DNA from: Paenibacillus sanguinis 2301083 = DSM 16941
Lineage (GTDB): Bacteria; Bacillota; Bacilli; Paenibacillales; Paenibacillaceae
NCBI RefSeq assembly: GCF_000374825.1
Contig: NZ_KB895377.1
Span: 434,001 to 498,000, forward strand
Direction of reading: 5' to 3'
DNA length: 64,000 bases
The position numbers and the translations under genes are program-made. Shown here piece after piece: positions 24,451 to 32,442 of this stretch (position 1 is the stretch's first letter; each line of letters begins with the position of its first letter). The notes under the pieces are model-generated. The model did no database searches, had not been told where the DNA came from, and saw nothing but the letters and a program-made list of their open reading frames with translations.

Positions 24451-24515
24451 ATCCAATAACACTGTATTCATTGCATAGGGCCATTTGGCCCTCGGTTAAC
24501 AATTATGTTTTTATT
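24451..24515 (+). repeat. attC-like site 15 (left half only), end of the main array
   Basis: R'' ATCCAATAAC (24451-24460), L'' GTATTCATTGC and GGGCCATTTGGCCC are followed by unrelated sequence; no L'/R' half is present. Confidence 0.65.
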
Positions 24516-24611
24516 TGGGTCGTTTATCCTTTTATTTTTTAACATACATCAATAATAACAACAAGAGAAAGTAAAAACCCTATGTTACGCGATAGACAGC
24601 TTACAGACTAT

Positions 24612-25451
24612 TTAAAAATCAGAGTGGTTTTGAATAATATCTATAAAGGAGTTCACGGTGGGATTATTCACATTTTTAGATGTTACAAGCTGGACATTCA
24701 GTCTGCCAATATCCTTTGCTGGATATGTTTGAATGCCGCTTGCTTCTGCTAATACGCTTTGGGGTAAGAGAGAAATACCCAATCCTAACGATACAGCTTT
24801 AATAATTCCCTCAACCGTATCGTATTGAATGATATCTGGTTGACGGGTAGTGTGTTTTATTACCCAAGTTTCAAGCAAATTACGATATGGACAACCGCAA
24901 ATATTTGTAATTACAATAGGTTGATACGGAATGTCACTTACTTTCATATTTTGTGAAGTAATAAAAACAAGTTCCTCCTGAAACGAAAATACAGATTTCA
25001 ACTTTGGGTGATTAAATTCTGTATTTACAAAAGCACAATCTAAATTATCGTCTGCCACGGACTGTATTAGATTGATTTGTGTATCTGTGGAAACAGATAA
25101 GTTTACTTGCAGATATTGCTTTTTTAATCCAGAGAGCCATAGGGGTAATCTGTGTGCGGCGAGTGTTTGTGTTGCCCCAATTCGTAGCGTCGGCAAATTT
25201 TTCGCAAAGCTATTTTTAGCATTATCCAATAAGCTGATAACTTGATCTGCGTAGGATAATAACTGTTTTCCATCGTCAGTCAGAGAAACCCCTTTACTAT
25301 GACGAATAAACAATTCTGTTCCTAATTCTTCTTCTAGATTATGAATATGGGCTGTTACATTCGATTGAACATATCCTATTTTTTCTGCGGCTCTTGAAAT
25401 AGATTTTTCATAAGCTACTTCTCTAAAAATGCGTAACTCTAAGCTCTCCAT
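24612..25451 (-). CDS. LysR-family transcriptional regulator
   Basis: The 279-residue regulator begins at ATG 25451 (AGAGGA upstream) with the LysR winged helix ESLELRIFREVAYEKSISRA and QSNVTAHIHNLEEELGTELF. A substrate-binding domain with the effector pocket follows (IVITNICGCPYRNLLETWVI). It is divergent from the SDR gene at 25565 across a 113-base intergenic region, the usual layout for a LysR regulator and its target. The inducer is unknown. Confidence 0.92.
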   Translation of the reverse strand: MESLELRIFREVAYEKSISRAAEKIGYVQSNVTAHIHNLEEELGTELFIRHSKGVSLTDDGKQLLSYADQVISLLDNAKNSFAKNLPTLRIGATQTLAAHRLPLWLSGLKKQYLQVNLSVSTDTQINLIQSVADDNLDCAFVNTEFNHPKLKSVFSFQEELVFITSQNMKVSDIPYQPIVITNICGCPYRNLLETWVIKHTTRQPDIIQYDTVEGIIKAVSLGLGISLLPQSVLAEASGIQTYPAKDIGRLNVQLVTSKNVNNPTVNSFIDIIQNHSDF

Positions 25452-25511
25452 TTTGATTCCTCTCATCATTCATCCAGATAGGTTGTATCATTACTAACTA
25501 TTATACATAAT

Positions 25512-25540
25512 TTGTTCAAAAGCTATAATAAAGCTATAAA
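25512..25540 (+). promoter_or_regulatory. Promoter of the SDR gene
   Basis: TTGTTC (25512-25517) and TATAAA (25535-25540) with a 17-base spacer. A repeated AGCTATAA (25521 and 25532) overlaps the -10 and could be a regulator half-site. Confidence 0.55.
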
Positions 25541-25564
25541 CATATAGAAAGGAAGTTTGAATTT

Positions 25565-26308
25565 GTGGATATTCAAGACAAAGTTATCATAGTAACGGGT
25601 GGCGGCACTGGTATCGGGAAAGCCACCTGCAAGAAGCTTGCTGAAAAAGGTGCTAAAATTGTATTGAATTTTAACCATTCAGAGCAAGAAGCGATTGATA
25701 CAGCAAATGAGCTTAAAAGTATTGATGCTGAAGTTCTGCTTCTTCAAGCAAACGTATCCCAAGACAATGAGGTTCGTGAAATGGTGCAAAAGGTGTTGTC
25801 CCATTTTGGAAATATTCACTTTCTAATTAACAATGCAAGTATAACAAAACAAATTGAATTGTCAGACTTAGAAGCAGTAACAGATGATATATGGAGCAAT
25901 TTACTTGACGTAAATTTAAAAGGGATGTTTTATTGTGCACGTGCAGTTGCTCCTATCATGAAAGAAAACAAAGTAGGTTCTATTTTGAATATGGGAAGTA
26001 TTGCCGGAATTACCGGTTCTGGTTCTTCTCTTCCATATGCCGTATCAAAGGCGGCTGTTCATGGATTGACGAAATCGTTGGCACATGCGCTTGCTCCAGA
26101 AATACGTGTTAATTGCGTGGCTCCCGCCGCAGTATCTACCCGCTGGTGGGCAGGGGAAGAAGAAAAAATGAAAAGATTAAGCGGACATCTTCCGTTGCAA
26201 CGAATATCCACCCCCGAAGATATTGCTGATTTAATCTGTGCTATACTCACACAAGATTCTATGACTGGTCAAATTGTTAGCCCGAATAATGGCATGGTCA
26301 TTGTGTAG
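25565..26308 (+). CDS. SDR-family oxidoreductase (FabG-like)
   Basis: This 247-residue classical short-chain dehydrogenase starts at GTG 25565 (AAGGAAG upstream). It has the cofactor motif TGGGTGIGKATC, the NNAS motif, catalytic Ser in NMGSIAGITGSGSS and the YAVSK Tyr-Lys pair. It reduces or oxidises carbonyl/alcohol groups with NAD(P); the substrate is not known. It is transcribed away from the LysR regulator and is probably controlled by it. Confidence 0.92.
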   Translation: MDIQDKVIIVTGGGTGIGKATCKKLAEKGAKIVLNFNHSEQEAIDTANELKSIDAEVLLLQANVSQDNEVREMVQKVLSHFGNIHFLINNASITKQIELSDLEAVTDDIWSNLLDVNLKGMFYCARAVAPIMKENKVGSILNMGSIAGITGSGSSLPYAVSKAAVHGLTKSLAHALAPEIRVNCVAPAAVSTRWWAGEEEKMKRLSGHLPLQRISTPEDIADLICAILTQDSMTGQIVSPNNGMVIV

Positions 26309-26370
26309 ATACAGCATAATTCATAAAATTTAAAGTATATCGGATACAACTACTCTTAAGGAGGATCATT

Positions 26371-26985
26371 ATGATTATTGACCTTACTCATTTGATTAAA
26401 GATAGAATGCCAATTTATCCAGGGGATTCAGAAACTCAATTGATTCAATCCAAGGTTTTAGAAACAGATCATTTTAATAATCATCAGTTGACTATTAATA
26501 TGCATGCTGGCACACATATCGATGGGCCGATGCACTTATTAGATGTTGAGGAATATATAAATGAGGTTCCATTAGAAACGTTTATCGGAGAAGGGATCAT
26601 AATTGATGTAACGGATGAGAAGGAAATAATCTATAAGGAGATATACGAAACAATTATTAAGAAAAATCAAATTGTCCTTTTGTACACCGGTTTCAGTAGT
26701 TTCTTTGGGCAACCCAAATATTTCTCAGATCATCCAGTGATAACGTTGGAATTTGCTGAATTGCTAGTGAGGAAACAAATAAAAATGCTTGGATTCGATA
26801 TGCCCTCGCCAGACCAATATCCTTTTGAAGTACATAAGTGTTTGTTCAAAGCTAAAATTTTAATCGCAGAAAATTTAACAAATCTAGAAAAGCTTTTGGA
26901 AGCCGATGAATTTGAAGTAATAGCATTACCCCTTAATATTCAAGCAGACTCTTCAATTGCCCGAGTAATTGCTTTGACTAAGTAG
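26371..26985 (+). CDS. Cyclase-family (kynurenine formamidase-like) hydrolase
   Basis: The 204-residue protein has the metal-binding signature MHAGTHIDGPMHLL (HxGTHxDxPxH) and the family start IIDLTHLIKDRMPIYPGD. Relatives hydrolyse N-formylkynurenine or act as polyketide cyclases. A conserved Asp/Glu region FDMPSPDQYPFEVHK supports the fold. TAAGGAGG precedes the ATG. It is 62 bases after the SDR gene and probably co-transcribed. Confidence 0.9.
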   Translation: MIIDLTHLIKDRMPIYPGDSETQLIQSKVLETDHFNNHQLTINMHAGTHIDGPMHLLDVEEYINEVPLETFIGEGIIIDVTDEKEIIYKEIYETIIKKNQIVLLYTGFSSFFGQPKYFSDHPVITLEFAELLVRKQIKMLGFDMPSPDQYPFEVHKCLFKAKILIAENLTNLEKLLEADEFEVIALPLNIQADSSIARVIALTK

Positions 26986-27024
26986 TCTTGCTTAAAACGT
27001 GAATTTTATGAAAAGGGTGACTTC

Positions 27025-27054
27025 TTCTAATCCTAATCCTTCTAATCCTAATCC
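27025..27054 (+). repeat. Two tandem 15-bp repeats
   Basis: TTCTAATCCTAATCC occurs twice head to tail just before the padR promoter region. Its role is unknown. Confidence 0.8.
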
Positions 27055-27084
27055 TTGACGTATTCACTTGTTCAATATTATAAT

Positions 27085-27098
27085 ATTCAACGTTGAGT
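27085..27098. promoter_or_regulatory. Likely PadR operator 1
   Basis: ATTCAACGTTGAGT contains the palindrome TCAACGTTGA. It recurs, inverted and with one change, upstream of the ABC transporter genes (27699-27712). It lies just behind AATATTATAATATT, which includes a -10-like element. Confidence 0.7.
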
Positions 27099-27115
27099 AA
27101 GTGGGGTGAAATGAA

Positions 27116-27655
27116 TTGACACGATTACTTGTACTTGGAATATTAGATGTTCAGCCAATGTCTGGCTATGATATTCAGCAGGCATTGCAAATGACGGACG
27201 CAGAGCGTTGGGGCGGGGTATTGATAGGTTCTATTTATCATGCGCTCAAAAAAATGGAGCAAGAGGGCTATGTTGCAGTTACCAGCATTGAACAGACCGG
27301 ACACCGCCAAAAGGCGATTTACTCCATTACGGACACCGGACGAACTTATCTTCAAACGTTAATTAAGGACTCGTTAAGGGCTTCATCCGTTTTATATCCC
27401 TCAACACTATATTCCGGGCTGTCCTTTTACGAGAAGCTATCAGCAGAGGAATGTCGAAAGGCGCTTGAAGAGCAGCGTGTTGCTTTAAATGATGAATATA
27501 TGGCTGTGAAACGTGGACTAGAAGCTAAGGATGCGGCGATGCAGCACATAATTCCTCCTATGGTTCTTCTGATCATGGAGAACATGTTCGCTATTATAAA
27601 GCAACAGCAGGATTTTGTGGATAAGGCCTTGGCCCTTTTGGAGAAGGAACACTAA
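27116..27655 (+). CDS. PadR-family transcriptional regulator
   Basis: The 179-residue protein starts at TTG 27116; the ATG at 27111 is followed by a stop. It has the PadR winged helix (LVLGILDVQPMSGYDIQQAL, IYHALKKMEQEGYVAV) and a C-terminal helical dimer domain (Vir_act_alpha_C-like). PadR proteins repress nearby drug-efflux genes. Two matching operators, one before this gene and one before the ABC genes, support autoregulation and control of the transporter. Confidence 0.92.
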   Translation: MTRLLVLGILDVQPMSGYDIQQALQMTDAERWGGVLIGSIYHALKKMEQEGYVAVTSIEQTGHRQKAIYSITDTGRTYLQTLIKDSLRASSVLYPSTLYSGLSFYEKLSAEECRKALEEQRVALNDEYMAVKRGLEAKDAAMQHIIPPMVLLIMENMFAIIKQQQDFVDKALALLEKEH

Positions 27656-27661
27656 AAAGCT

Positions 27662-27685
27662 CTCCCTCGTAGCAGAGGGAGAAAA
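27662..27685. other. Hairpin between padR and the ABC genes
   Basis: TCTCCCTC and GAGGGAGA form a perfect stem. On the plus strand it is followed by A rather than T; on the minus strand a T run follows. It is therefore a poor terminator for padR. Confidence 0.4.
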
Positions 27686-27698
27686 AATTTCCCCTCAT

Positions 27699-27712
27699 AC
27701 TCAACATTGAAT
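27699..27712. promoter_or_regulatory. Likely PadR operator 2
   Basis: ACTCAACATTGAAT is the inverted form of operator 1 with one base changed. It lies 31 bases before the ABC ATPase start, within the presumed promoter. Confidence 0.65.
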
Positions 27713-27742
27713 AAACAACGTTAATTAAATGGAGGTTTGAAA

Positions 27743-28456
27743 ATGATCTTAATGGAAGCGAAAGGAGTACGCAAGCAATTTCATCACCGAGAGGTTGTGA
27801 AAGGGATTGATTTGGAAATCCGGCAAGGTGAAATTCTTGCGCTGATTGGAACAAATGGCGCCGGAAAATCAACGACCTTGGCAATGCTCCTGGGGATATT
27901 GCCGCCAGATGCCGGAACCATTACGCGCTGGAGGGAGGATTATAAGGCACATATAGGCGTTCAATTGCAGTCAACCCCCTTTTTTGAGGGATATAGCACC
28001 GAAGAAAATTTAAGAATTTTTGCGGCGTTATACAATGTGCGAATGAATAAGGAACAAATTCAGACCAAGCTGGAGGAAAGCCATTTACAGGAAGCGCGGA
28101 AAACACTTGCTTCACGCCTGTCTGGAGGGCAGCAAAAAAGGCTTGCCATTGCCGTGACCACTTTGCACACTCCAGATTTAATTATACTTGACGAGCCCGC
28201 AGCGGGACTTGATCCCCGTGCCCGGCACGAAGTAAGAAGGATGATAAAGCGGCTAGCAGAAAATAACACAACTGTACTCTTTTCATCGCACGATATGGAA
28301 GAGGTGTCTCGTATGGCTGACCGCATCATTTTGATGCATGAGGGGGTGATTGTAGCCCAAGGAGCTCCGGAAAAACTAGTAGAACAATATCAAGCAGAAA
28401 ATCTTGAAAGCTTGTATCTGGCATTGACAGATAGCACACCAGCAGGGAGGGAGTAG
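27743..28456 (+). CDS. ABC transporter ATP-binding protein
   Basis: The 237-residue ATPase starts at ATG 27743, seven bases after GGAGG. It shows Walker A GTNGAGKST, the signature LSGGQQKRLAIA, Walker B LIILDEPAAGLDP and the H-loop SSHD. The DrrA/CcmA-like type drives export through an ABC-2 permease. The permease gene starts two bases after its stop. The PadR context suggests efflux of a toxic small molecule. Confidence 0.93.
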   Translation: MILMEAKGVRKQFHHREVVKGIDLEIRQGEILALIGTNGAGKSTTLAMLLGILPPDAGTITRWREDYKAHIGVQLQSTPFFEGYSTEENLRIFAALYNVRMNKEQIQTKLEESHLQEARKTLASRLSGGQQKRLAIAVTTLHTPDLIILDEPAAGLDPRARHEVRRMIKRLAENNTTVLFSSHDMEEVSRMADRIILMHEGVIVAQGAPEKLVEQYQAENLESLYLALTDSTPAGRE

Positions 28457-28457
28457 C

Positions 28458-29174
28458 ATGAAAACTGTATTCAGCCTTACATTCAAGTCGGCAAGCCGTG
28501 ATCCTTTTTTACTGCTATGGTCATTGATTCTTCCCGTTGGCGGCGCAATTGGCCTGGGATTATTTATAAAAACCCCGGATGATCCGGAGCACATATTAAC
28601 AGGCATGATGGCGGTCAGCGTTTTGTTCTACGCCCTGACAACCACCTCTTTTGCCATACTGACACAACGCCGGAGAGGGGTATATAATTTGCTGCGAGTA
28701 ACGCCTATGCCGCTTTGGAGATATGTATGCAGCGTATCCGGTGCATGGACTATCATTTCCCTTCTGTGCGCAGTACTTGTTATGATGTCTGGAGCATTAG
28801 CCCTTCAATTAAGTATTTCGATTAAAACAGTTCTCGCCATACTTCCAGCCTTGCTGATTGCGGCACTTGGCTATGTATTTCTCAGTTTTGTCATAGCAAG
28901 CCTTAGCCGAACGGAAAACAATGTAAGCCTCCTAACAAACATGATTACATTACCACTTATGTTGAGCAGCAGTGCCTTATACTCCTTGGACGGTGCTCCG
29001 GGCTTTATTCAAGTGCTCAATAGATACAACCCGTTTCAATGGTTCGTGAGTGCTTTGCGAAGTGCATTTAACTTATCATGGGGCGATTATTGGATGAACA
29101 CAGGCCTTATTCTGTTAGGGGCGATCGCAGCTTGCTTACTGGCCTTAAAAACATTTCGGTATAGGGATGCCTAA
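28458..29174 (+). CDS. ABC-2 type transporter permease
   Basis: The 238-residue protein has six hydrophobic segments and ABC-2 features: FAILTQRRRGVYNLLRVTPM in the cytoplasmic loop and YNPFQWFVSALRSAF near the C-terminus. It forms the membrane channel for the preceding ATPase. Spacing of one base indicates translational coupling. The substrate is unknown. Confidence 0.92.
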   Translation: MKTVFSLTFKSASRDPFLLLWSLILPVGGAIGLGLFIKTPDDPEHILTGMMAVSVLFYALTTTSFAILTQRRRGVYNLLRVTPMPLWRYVCSVSGAWTIISLLCAVLVMMSGALALQLSISIKTVLAILPALLIAALGYVFLSFVIASLSRTENNVSLLTNMITLPLMLSSSALYSLDGAPGFIQVLNRYNPFQWFVSALRSAFNLSWGDYWMNTGLILLGAIAACLLALKTFRYRDA

Positions 29175-29343
29175 AATCTATACATTAATACGCTGACCAA
29201 AGCACAGCAATGCCGGAGTAGAAGAGGTGATAACAGATAAAATTTGGGTTTTTACAAGGTAAGTAGAAAACAGGCTAATGAATAAAATCTATTTTTCCTT
29301 GTCCATAATTCATCGTCCTTTCAAATTTGCCTAAGAGAATAGG

Positions 29344-29372
29344 TTGCTCCTGCTTCTTGTCAAAATTATAAT
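29344..29372 (+). promoter_or_regulatory. Promoter of the AraC-type siderophore regulator
   Basis: TTGCTC (29344-29349), 17-base spacer and a perfect TATAAT (29367-29372). The rest of 29175-29343 shows nothing I recognise. Confidence 0.65.
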
Positions 29373-29408
29373 AGATTTTAAATAACTTAGATAATGGAGG
29401 CGGGAAGA

Positions 29409-31286
29409 GTGTCGGCAAGGGATCAGATGATACTTTGGGCACAGGCTGATCTGCATATTGCAGATATCCGCCTTGGACGGCTGGAGCCTGGCGAGAGATT
29501 CAGCTATCGCGCTCCGGCGGGGCTTTTTCTCATTTCGGCTTTCGGAGAGGCACGAATCGAAGCAGGGAGCCTGCGGCACAGCTCGCTGGCTGCTCCGGTC
29601 GTTCATGTCGGCAAGGGGAGTGAATTGCGGGTTGACGCTTCGCCGCAAGGCTACGAATATTTCTTATTCTTATATAAAGCAGTGCTGCCAACTGTTTTGC
29701 CTACAGAGCTTGATGATCCAGAGCAGGCTGTGCGGGACTTCCATTCCTGCTATCTGGTGCCAGCGGGAGTGGAGAGCGCTTGGCGGAACACCGCTGGACA
29801 AATCCATCAGCTATGGCAAGAGAAGCACCCGCTGTCACGGCTGGATGCCAAGCAGCAGTTCTATTCCTTTGTGTCATTGCTTCTAAAGGAACTGGAGCAG
29901 CGGGAGGGGAATGCAGAGCAGGCTAAGCAGGCGGAAGCAAATCTGGTCGACACCGCCGTGCGATATATGGAAGCCCATTACAGTGAGCTATGGACGCTGG
30001 CCTCCTTGGCGGAGCGTCTTGGGACAAGCCCGCGGCAATTGCAAAGGGGATTCAAAACGCGCTTTGGTCACAGCCCGATGGAGCATTTCATCGGCATTCG
30101 GCTCGAGCAGGCCAAGCTGCTGCTCATCAAAAATCAACTGCCAATCTCTCGGATTGCCGAGGAGGTCGGGTATCCGGACAGCTATTATTTCAGCCGTTTG
30201 TTTAAAAAATACACGGGCTTGTCCCCCCGCAGCTACAGGCAATTATGGCTGCAGGAGCATAACCCTTCAAATGCGGCCTGTCGGATTTCTCCAACTTTTC
30301 CGTCGCAATCGGTCATTGTCCCGTTTGGTGAGAATCGTTATCATCAAAAGGGGAGCGCTTTGCAGGCGTTCCAGGCCTTATTGTCGCTGACCTTGGCATG
30401 TACGAGCGGGATCGCCCGCATGGACCCAGACGGCAAGCTGCTGGTTCCTCATGTGCGGGGGAGGCTTGAGCTTGAACGCCAGCCGCAGCGGATTGCCGTG
30501 CTTGATTATCAATATGCCGACCAGCTGCTGGCCTTAGGCATTGTCCCGGTAGGCAGCGCCATGTGCACCATAGAAACGGGCGGATTGCCAGCCGATCTGC
30601 GGAAGTCTTTGAGGCGGATTGCTGATCTTGGGAAAAAGGAGCAGCCCGATTTGCGGGTGTTGGCGGCATTGGAACCGGATTTGATTGTGTGTACCTCCTT
30701 CCAGGAGGAACATTATGCTGACATCTCCGCGATTGCGCCAGCCATCATGCTGGACCGCAACGAAGATTGGCGGCTGTCGCTGCTGCGCTTTGGAGAGCTC
30801 GTTGGGCGAACGTGGCAGGCACTGGAGCAGATCGATGCCTATAACGCCAAGGTGGAGCGACTGCGCCGCCGAATTGGCAACGGCCGGATTGGTGGCGATG
30901 GCGGTTCGGAGACGGTGGCCCTGATCCGGCCCCGGGATGGCGGAATTCGAGTGCATTCCGAAAGACACCGTACGGCACGGCTGCTGTACGACGATTTGGG
31001 CCTTGCCCTACCGTCGTTTGCTTCGCACCAGGAAGGCACCAGCTCCCTGATTCCGCTGCAGGAGCTGTCTCAGCTCAGCGCGGACCGCCTGTTCGTATTG
31101 ACTGACAATACGAATCGGGAGCAGCTTCGGCAGTACCAGCAAAGCCTGGTGTGGAGACAGATGAGCGCCGTACGAGCCGGCCAGGTGCGCCATTTCCATA
31201 CGGCGCTCTGGACGGGGTATTATGGTCCACTGGCTATGAGCAGGGTTGTTGACGAAATCGCCGAGACCTTGTTGTCCTCCCGCTAG
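29409..31286 (+). CDS. AraC-type regulator fused to a siderophore-binding domain (Btr-like)
   Basis: The protein is about 625 residues. GTG 29409 is preferred because GGAGG lies eight bases upstream; the ATG at 29394 overlaps that GGAGG. It has an N-terminal cupin-like region, two AraC helix-turn-helices (LASLAERLGTSPRQLQRGFK; ISRIAEEVGYPDSYYFSRLF) and a C-terminal periplasmic-binding-like domain (IAVLDYQYADQLLALGIVPV onward). B. subtilis Btr has the same design and activates siderophore uptake on binding Fe-siderophore in the cytoplasm. The downstream genes fit that target. Confidence 0.9.
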   Translation: MSARDQMILWAQADLHIADIRLGRLEPGERFSYRAPAGLFLISAFGEARIEAGSLRHSSLAAPVVHVGKGSELRVDASPQGYEYFLFLYKAVLPTVLPTELDDPEQAVRDFHSCYLVPAGVESAWRNTAGQIHQLWQEKHPLSRLDAKQQFYSFVSLLLKELEQREGNAEQAKQAEANLVDTAVRYMEAHYSELWTLASLAERLGTSPRQLQRGFKTRFGHSPMEHFIGIRLEQAKLLLIKNQLPISRIAEEVGYPDSYYFSRLFKKYTGLSPRSYRQLWLQEHNPSNAACRISPTFPSQSVIVPFGENRYHQKGSALQAFQALLSLTLACTSGIARMDPDGKLLVPHVRGRLELERQPQRIAVLDYQYADQLLALGIVPVGSAMCTIETGGLPADLRKSLRRIADLGKKEQPDLRVLAALEPDLIVCTSFQEEHYADISAIAPAIMLDRNEDWRLSLLRFGELVGRTWQALEQIDAYNAKVERLRRRIGNGRIGGDGGSETVALIRPRDGGIRVHSERHRTARLLYDDLGLALPSFASHQEGTSSLIPLQELSQLSADRLFVLTDNTNREQLRQYQQSLVWRQMSAVRAGQVRHFHTALWTGYYGPLAMSRVVDEIAETLLSSR

Positions 31287-31433
31287 CGCCTTATGGGTTG
31301 GGCCTATGAATTCGTACGATTGAAGACCAGGGTGCTTGCCGGAAGAAATAAATGAATTGACTTTGTGCAAAGGGGATATGCCGATGAACGCGGAAATATT
31401 CATCCATACAAATACAAGACAGGACAGGCGCTT

Positions 31434-32348
31434 ATGAGTCGTCTCGTTCCGCTCTCACCGCAGGAAGCAGCGGACCTGCAGCAGTTCGGGTTAACCGCCA
31501 CAGAGGAGGCCTGTCCTCTGGCTGATCCACAGCCTTCTCCGGCCTCTCCGCCATCGGCTCCGATCACTGCGGCGGCGTTTTTGGAGCAAGAGAACTGTCT
31601 TATCTACCTTGATGAACTGGCAGCCCGGCTTGGCACTGATTCGCGGCCAATCGCCGCTTCGATGCTGGCCAAACGGTACGCGGCCCTGTCCGCTGTGCCG
31701 TTTTTTTATGCGCTGACCTGCTATGACCGGGCCTTGGAGCTTCCGCTGCATGCCGTGCTGCTGCGCGTTGGAGAGGGCGCTGGCGTTCCATGGCTGAAAG
31801 GGCTCTCGGTGTGCGGGGAGCTGTTCGCTACCAGCCCCGCCGGAAGGACGAGGGAGCTGTGGCGTCTTGAAGCCGCCGAGCGCTACCTCCGCCTTCATTT
31901 GACTCCGTTGTGGCAAGCGCTCTCCCGCTATTCGGGCCTGCCGGAGACCATTCTATGGGAGAATACGGCAGTGCGCATTTATTCCTTGTATGAGAAAAAA
32001 TTGCCCGCAGCCGTCGGGCAGGTCGGAGCAGCCCGTATTGCCGAGGATTTGCATTTTCTGCTAAAAGAGCTGTCTGCAGAGGCATTTGGGCAGCGGCGTC
32101 AGCCGCTGGCGTTCTTTTACGGAGCCGAAGGAGAGACTGGAGCAGCGCCGGAGAGTGAATCGCCGCAGCCCCGGGTGCGGAAGACCTGCTGCTTGTACCA
32201 TCGCGTATCCGCCAAAGCGGATTTCTGCACGGCTTGCCCCAAGGTGACTCACCCGGCCAATACCTGGCAGCTTGCTGCGGAAGCTGGCGAAGTCCGGCAG
32301 AGCAAGACGGATACGGCGTCGCAAATATGCAAAAGGGATGACGCATAA
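31434..32348 (+). CDS. FhuF-like ferric-siderophore reductase
   Basis: The C-terminus carries the FhuF [2Fe-2S] cysteine set: KTCCLYHRVSAKADFCTAC (CC-x10-C-x2-C). The central region (LPLHAVLLRVGEGAGV, SGLPETILWENTAVRIY) matches the FhuF/IucA-like reductase fold. It would reduce Fe(III)-siderophore in the cytoplasm to release iron. ATG 31434 is chosen, although the ribosome binding site AGGACAGG is weak; in-frame GTG 31365 is an alternative. It follows the regulator on the same strand. Confidence 0.85.
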   Translation: MSRLVPLSPQEAADLQQFGLTATEEACPLADPQPSPASPPSAPITAAAFLEQENCLIYLDELAARLGTDSRPIAASMLAKRYAALSAVPFFYALTCYDRALELPLHAVLLRVGEGAGVPWLKGLSVCGELFATSPAGRTRELWRLEAAERYLRLHLTPLWQALSRYSGLPETILWENTAVRIYSLYEKKLPAAVGQVGAARIAEDLHFLLKELSAEAFGQRRQPLAFFYGAEGETGAAPESESPQPRVRKTCCLYHRVSAKADFCTACPKVTHPANTWQLAAEAGEVRQSKTDTASQICKRDDA

Positions 32349-32376
32349 GTTCATTTTCAAGCAAGCACCCCCATGC

Positions 32377-32395
32377 GATAATGATAATCAATATC
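32377..32395. promoter_or_regulatory. Fur box
   Basis: GATAATGATAATCAATATC matches the 19-bp consensus GATAATGATAATCATTATC at all but two positions. It lies 48 bases before the siderophore-binding lipoprotein gene, predicting iron repression of the uptake operon. Confidence 0.88.
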
Positions 32396-32442
32396 ACTCG
32401 TGATCAACTATTGATTATAGAGAATTAGGGGGAATCAGGTTC

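Larger units (their letters stand above)
5198..24515 (+). mobile_element. Integron-like cassette array with its recombinase
   Basis: The unit consists of a tyrosine recombinase, a first GTT junction at 6403, and a run of small cassettes. Each cassette ends in an attC-like site with R'', L'', L' and R' boxes; the last left half site is at 24451. Nearly all genes and all sites point the same way. Transposons have inserted at about 9.65-11.4, 13.29-14.49 and 15.63-16.61 kb. The architecture matches integrons of Proteobacteria, but the recombinase is not a canonical IntI. The name integron-like is an inference from structure; activity is not shown. Confidence 0.8.

Noticed and set aside
6964-24515. 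CRISPR array
   Set aside because: The repeats are 66-163 bp palindromic sites separated by whole genes of variable length; there are no short uniform spacers and no cas genes.
6964-24515. The palindromes are just transcription terminators or REP elements
   Set aside because: They lack T runs, end in conserved GTT cores, show box-wise covariation, and their outer boxes pair across genes rather than only within a site.
27662-27685. Terminator for padR
   Set aside because: The stem is followed by A on the plus strand; the T run is on the other strand, where no gene ends.
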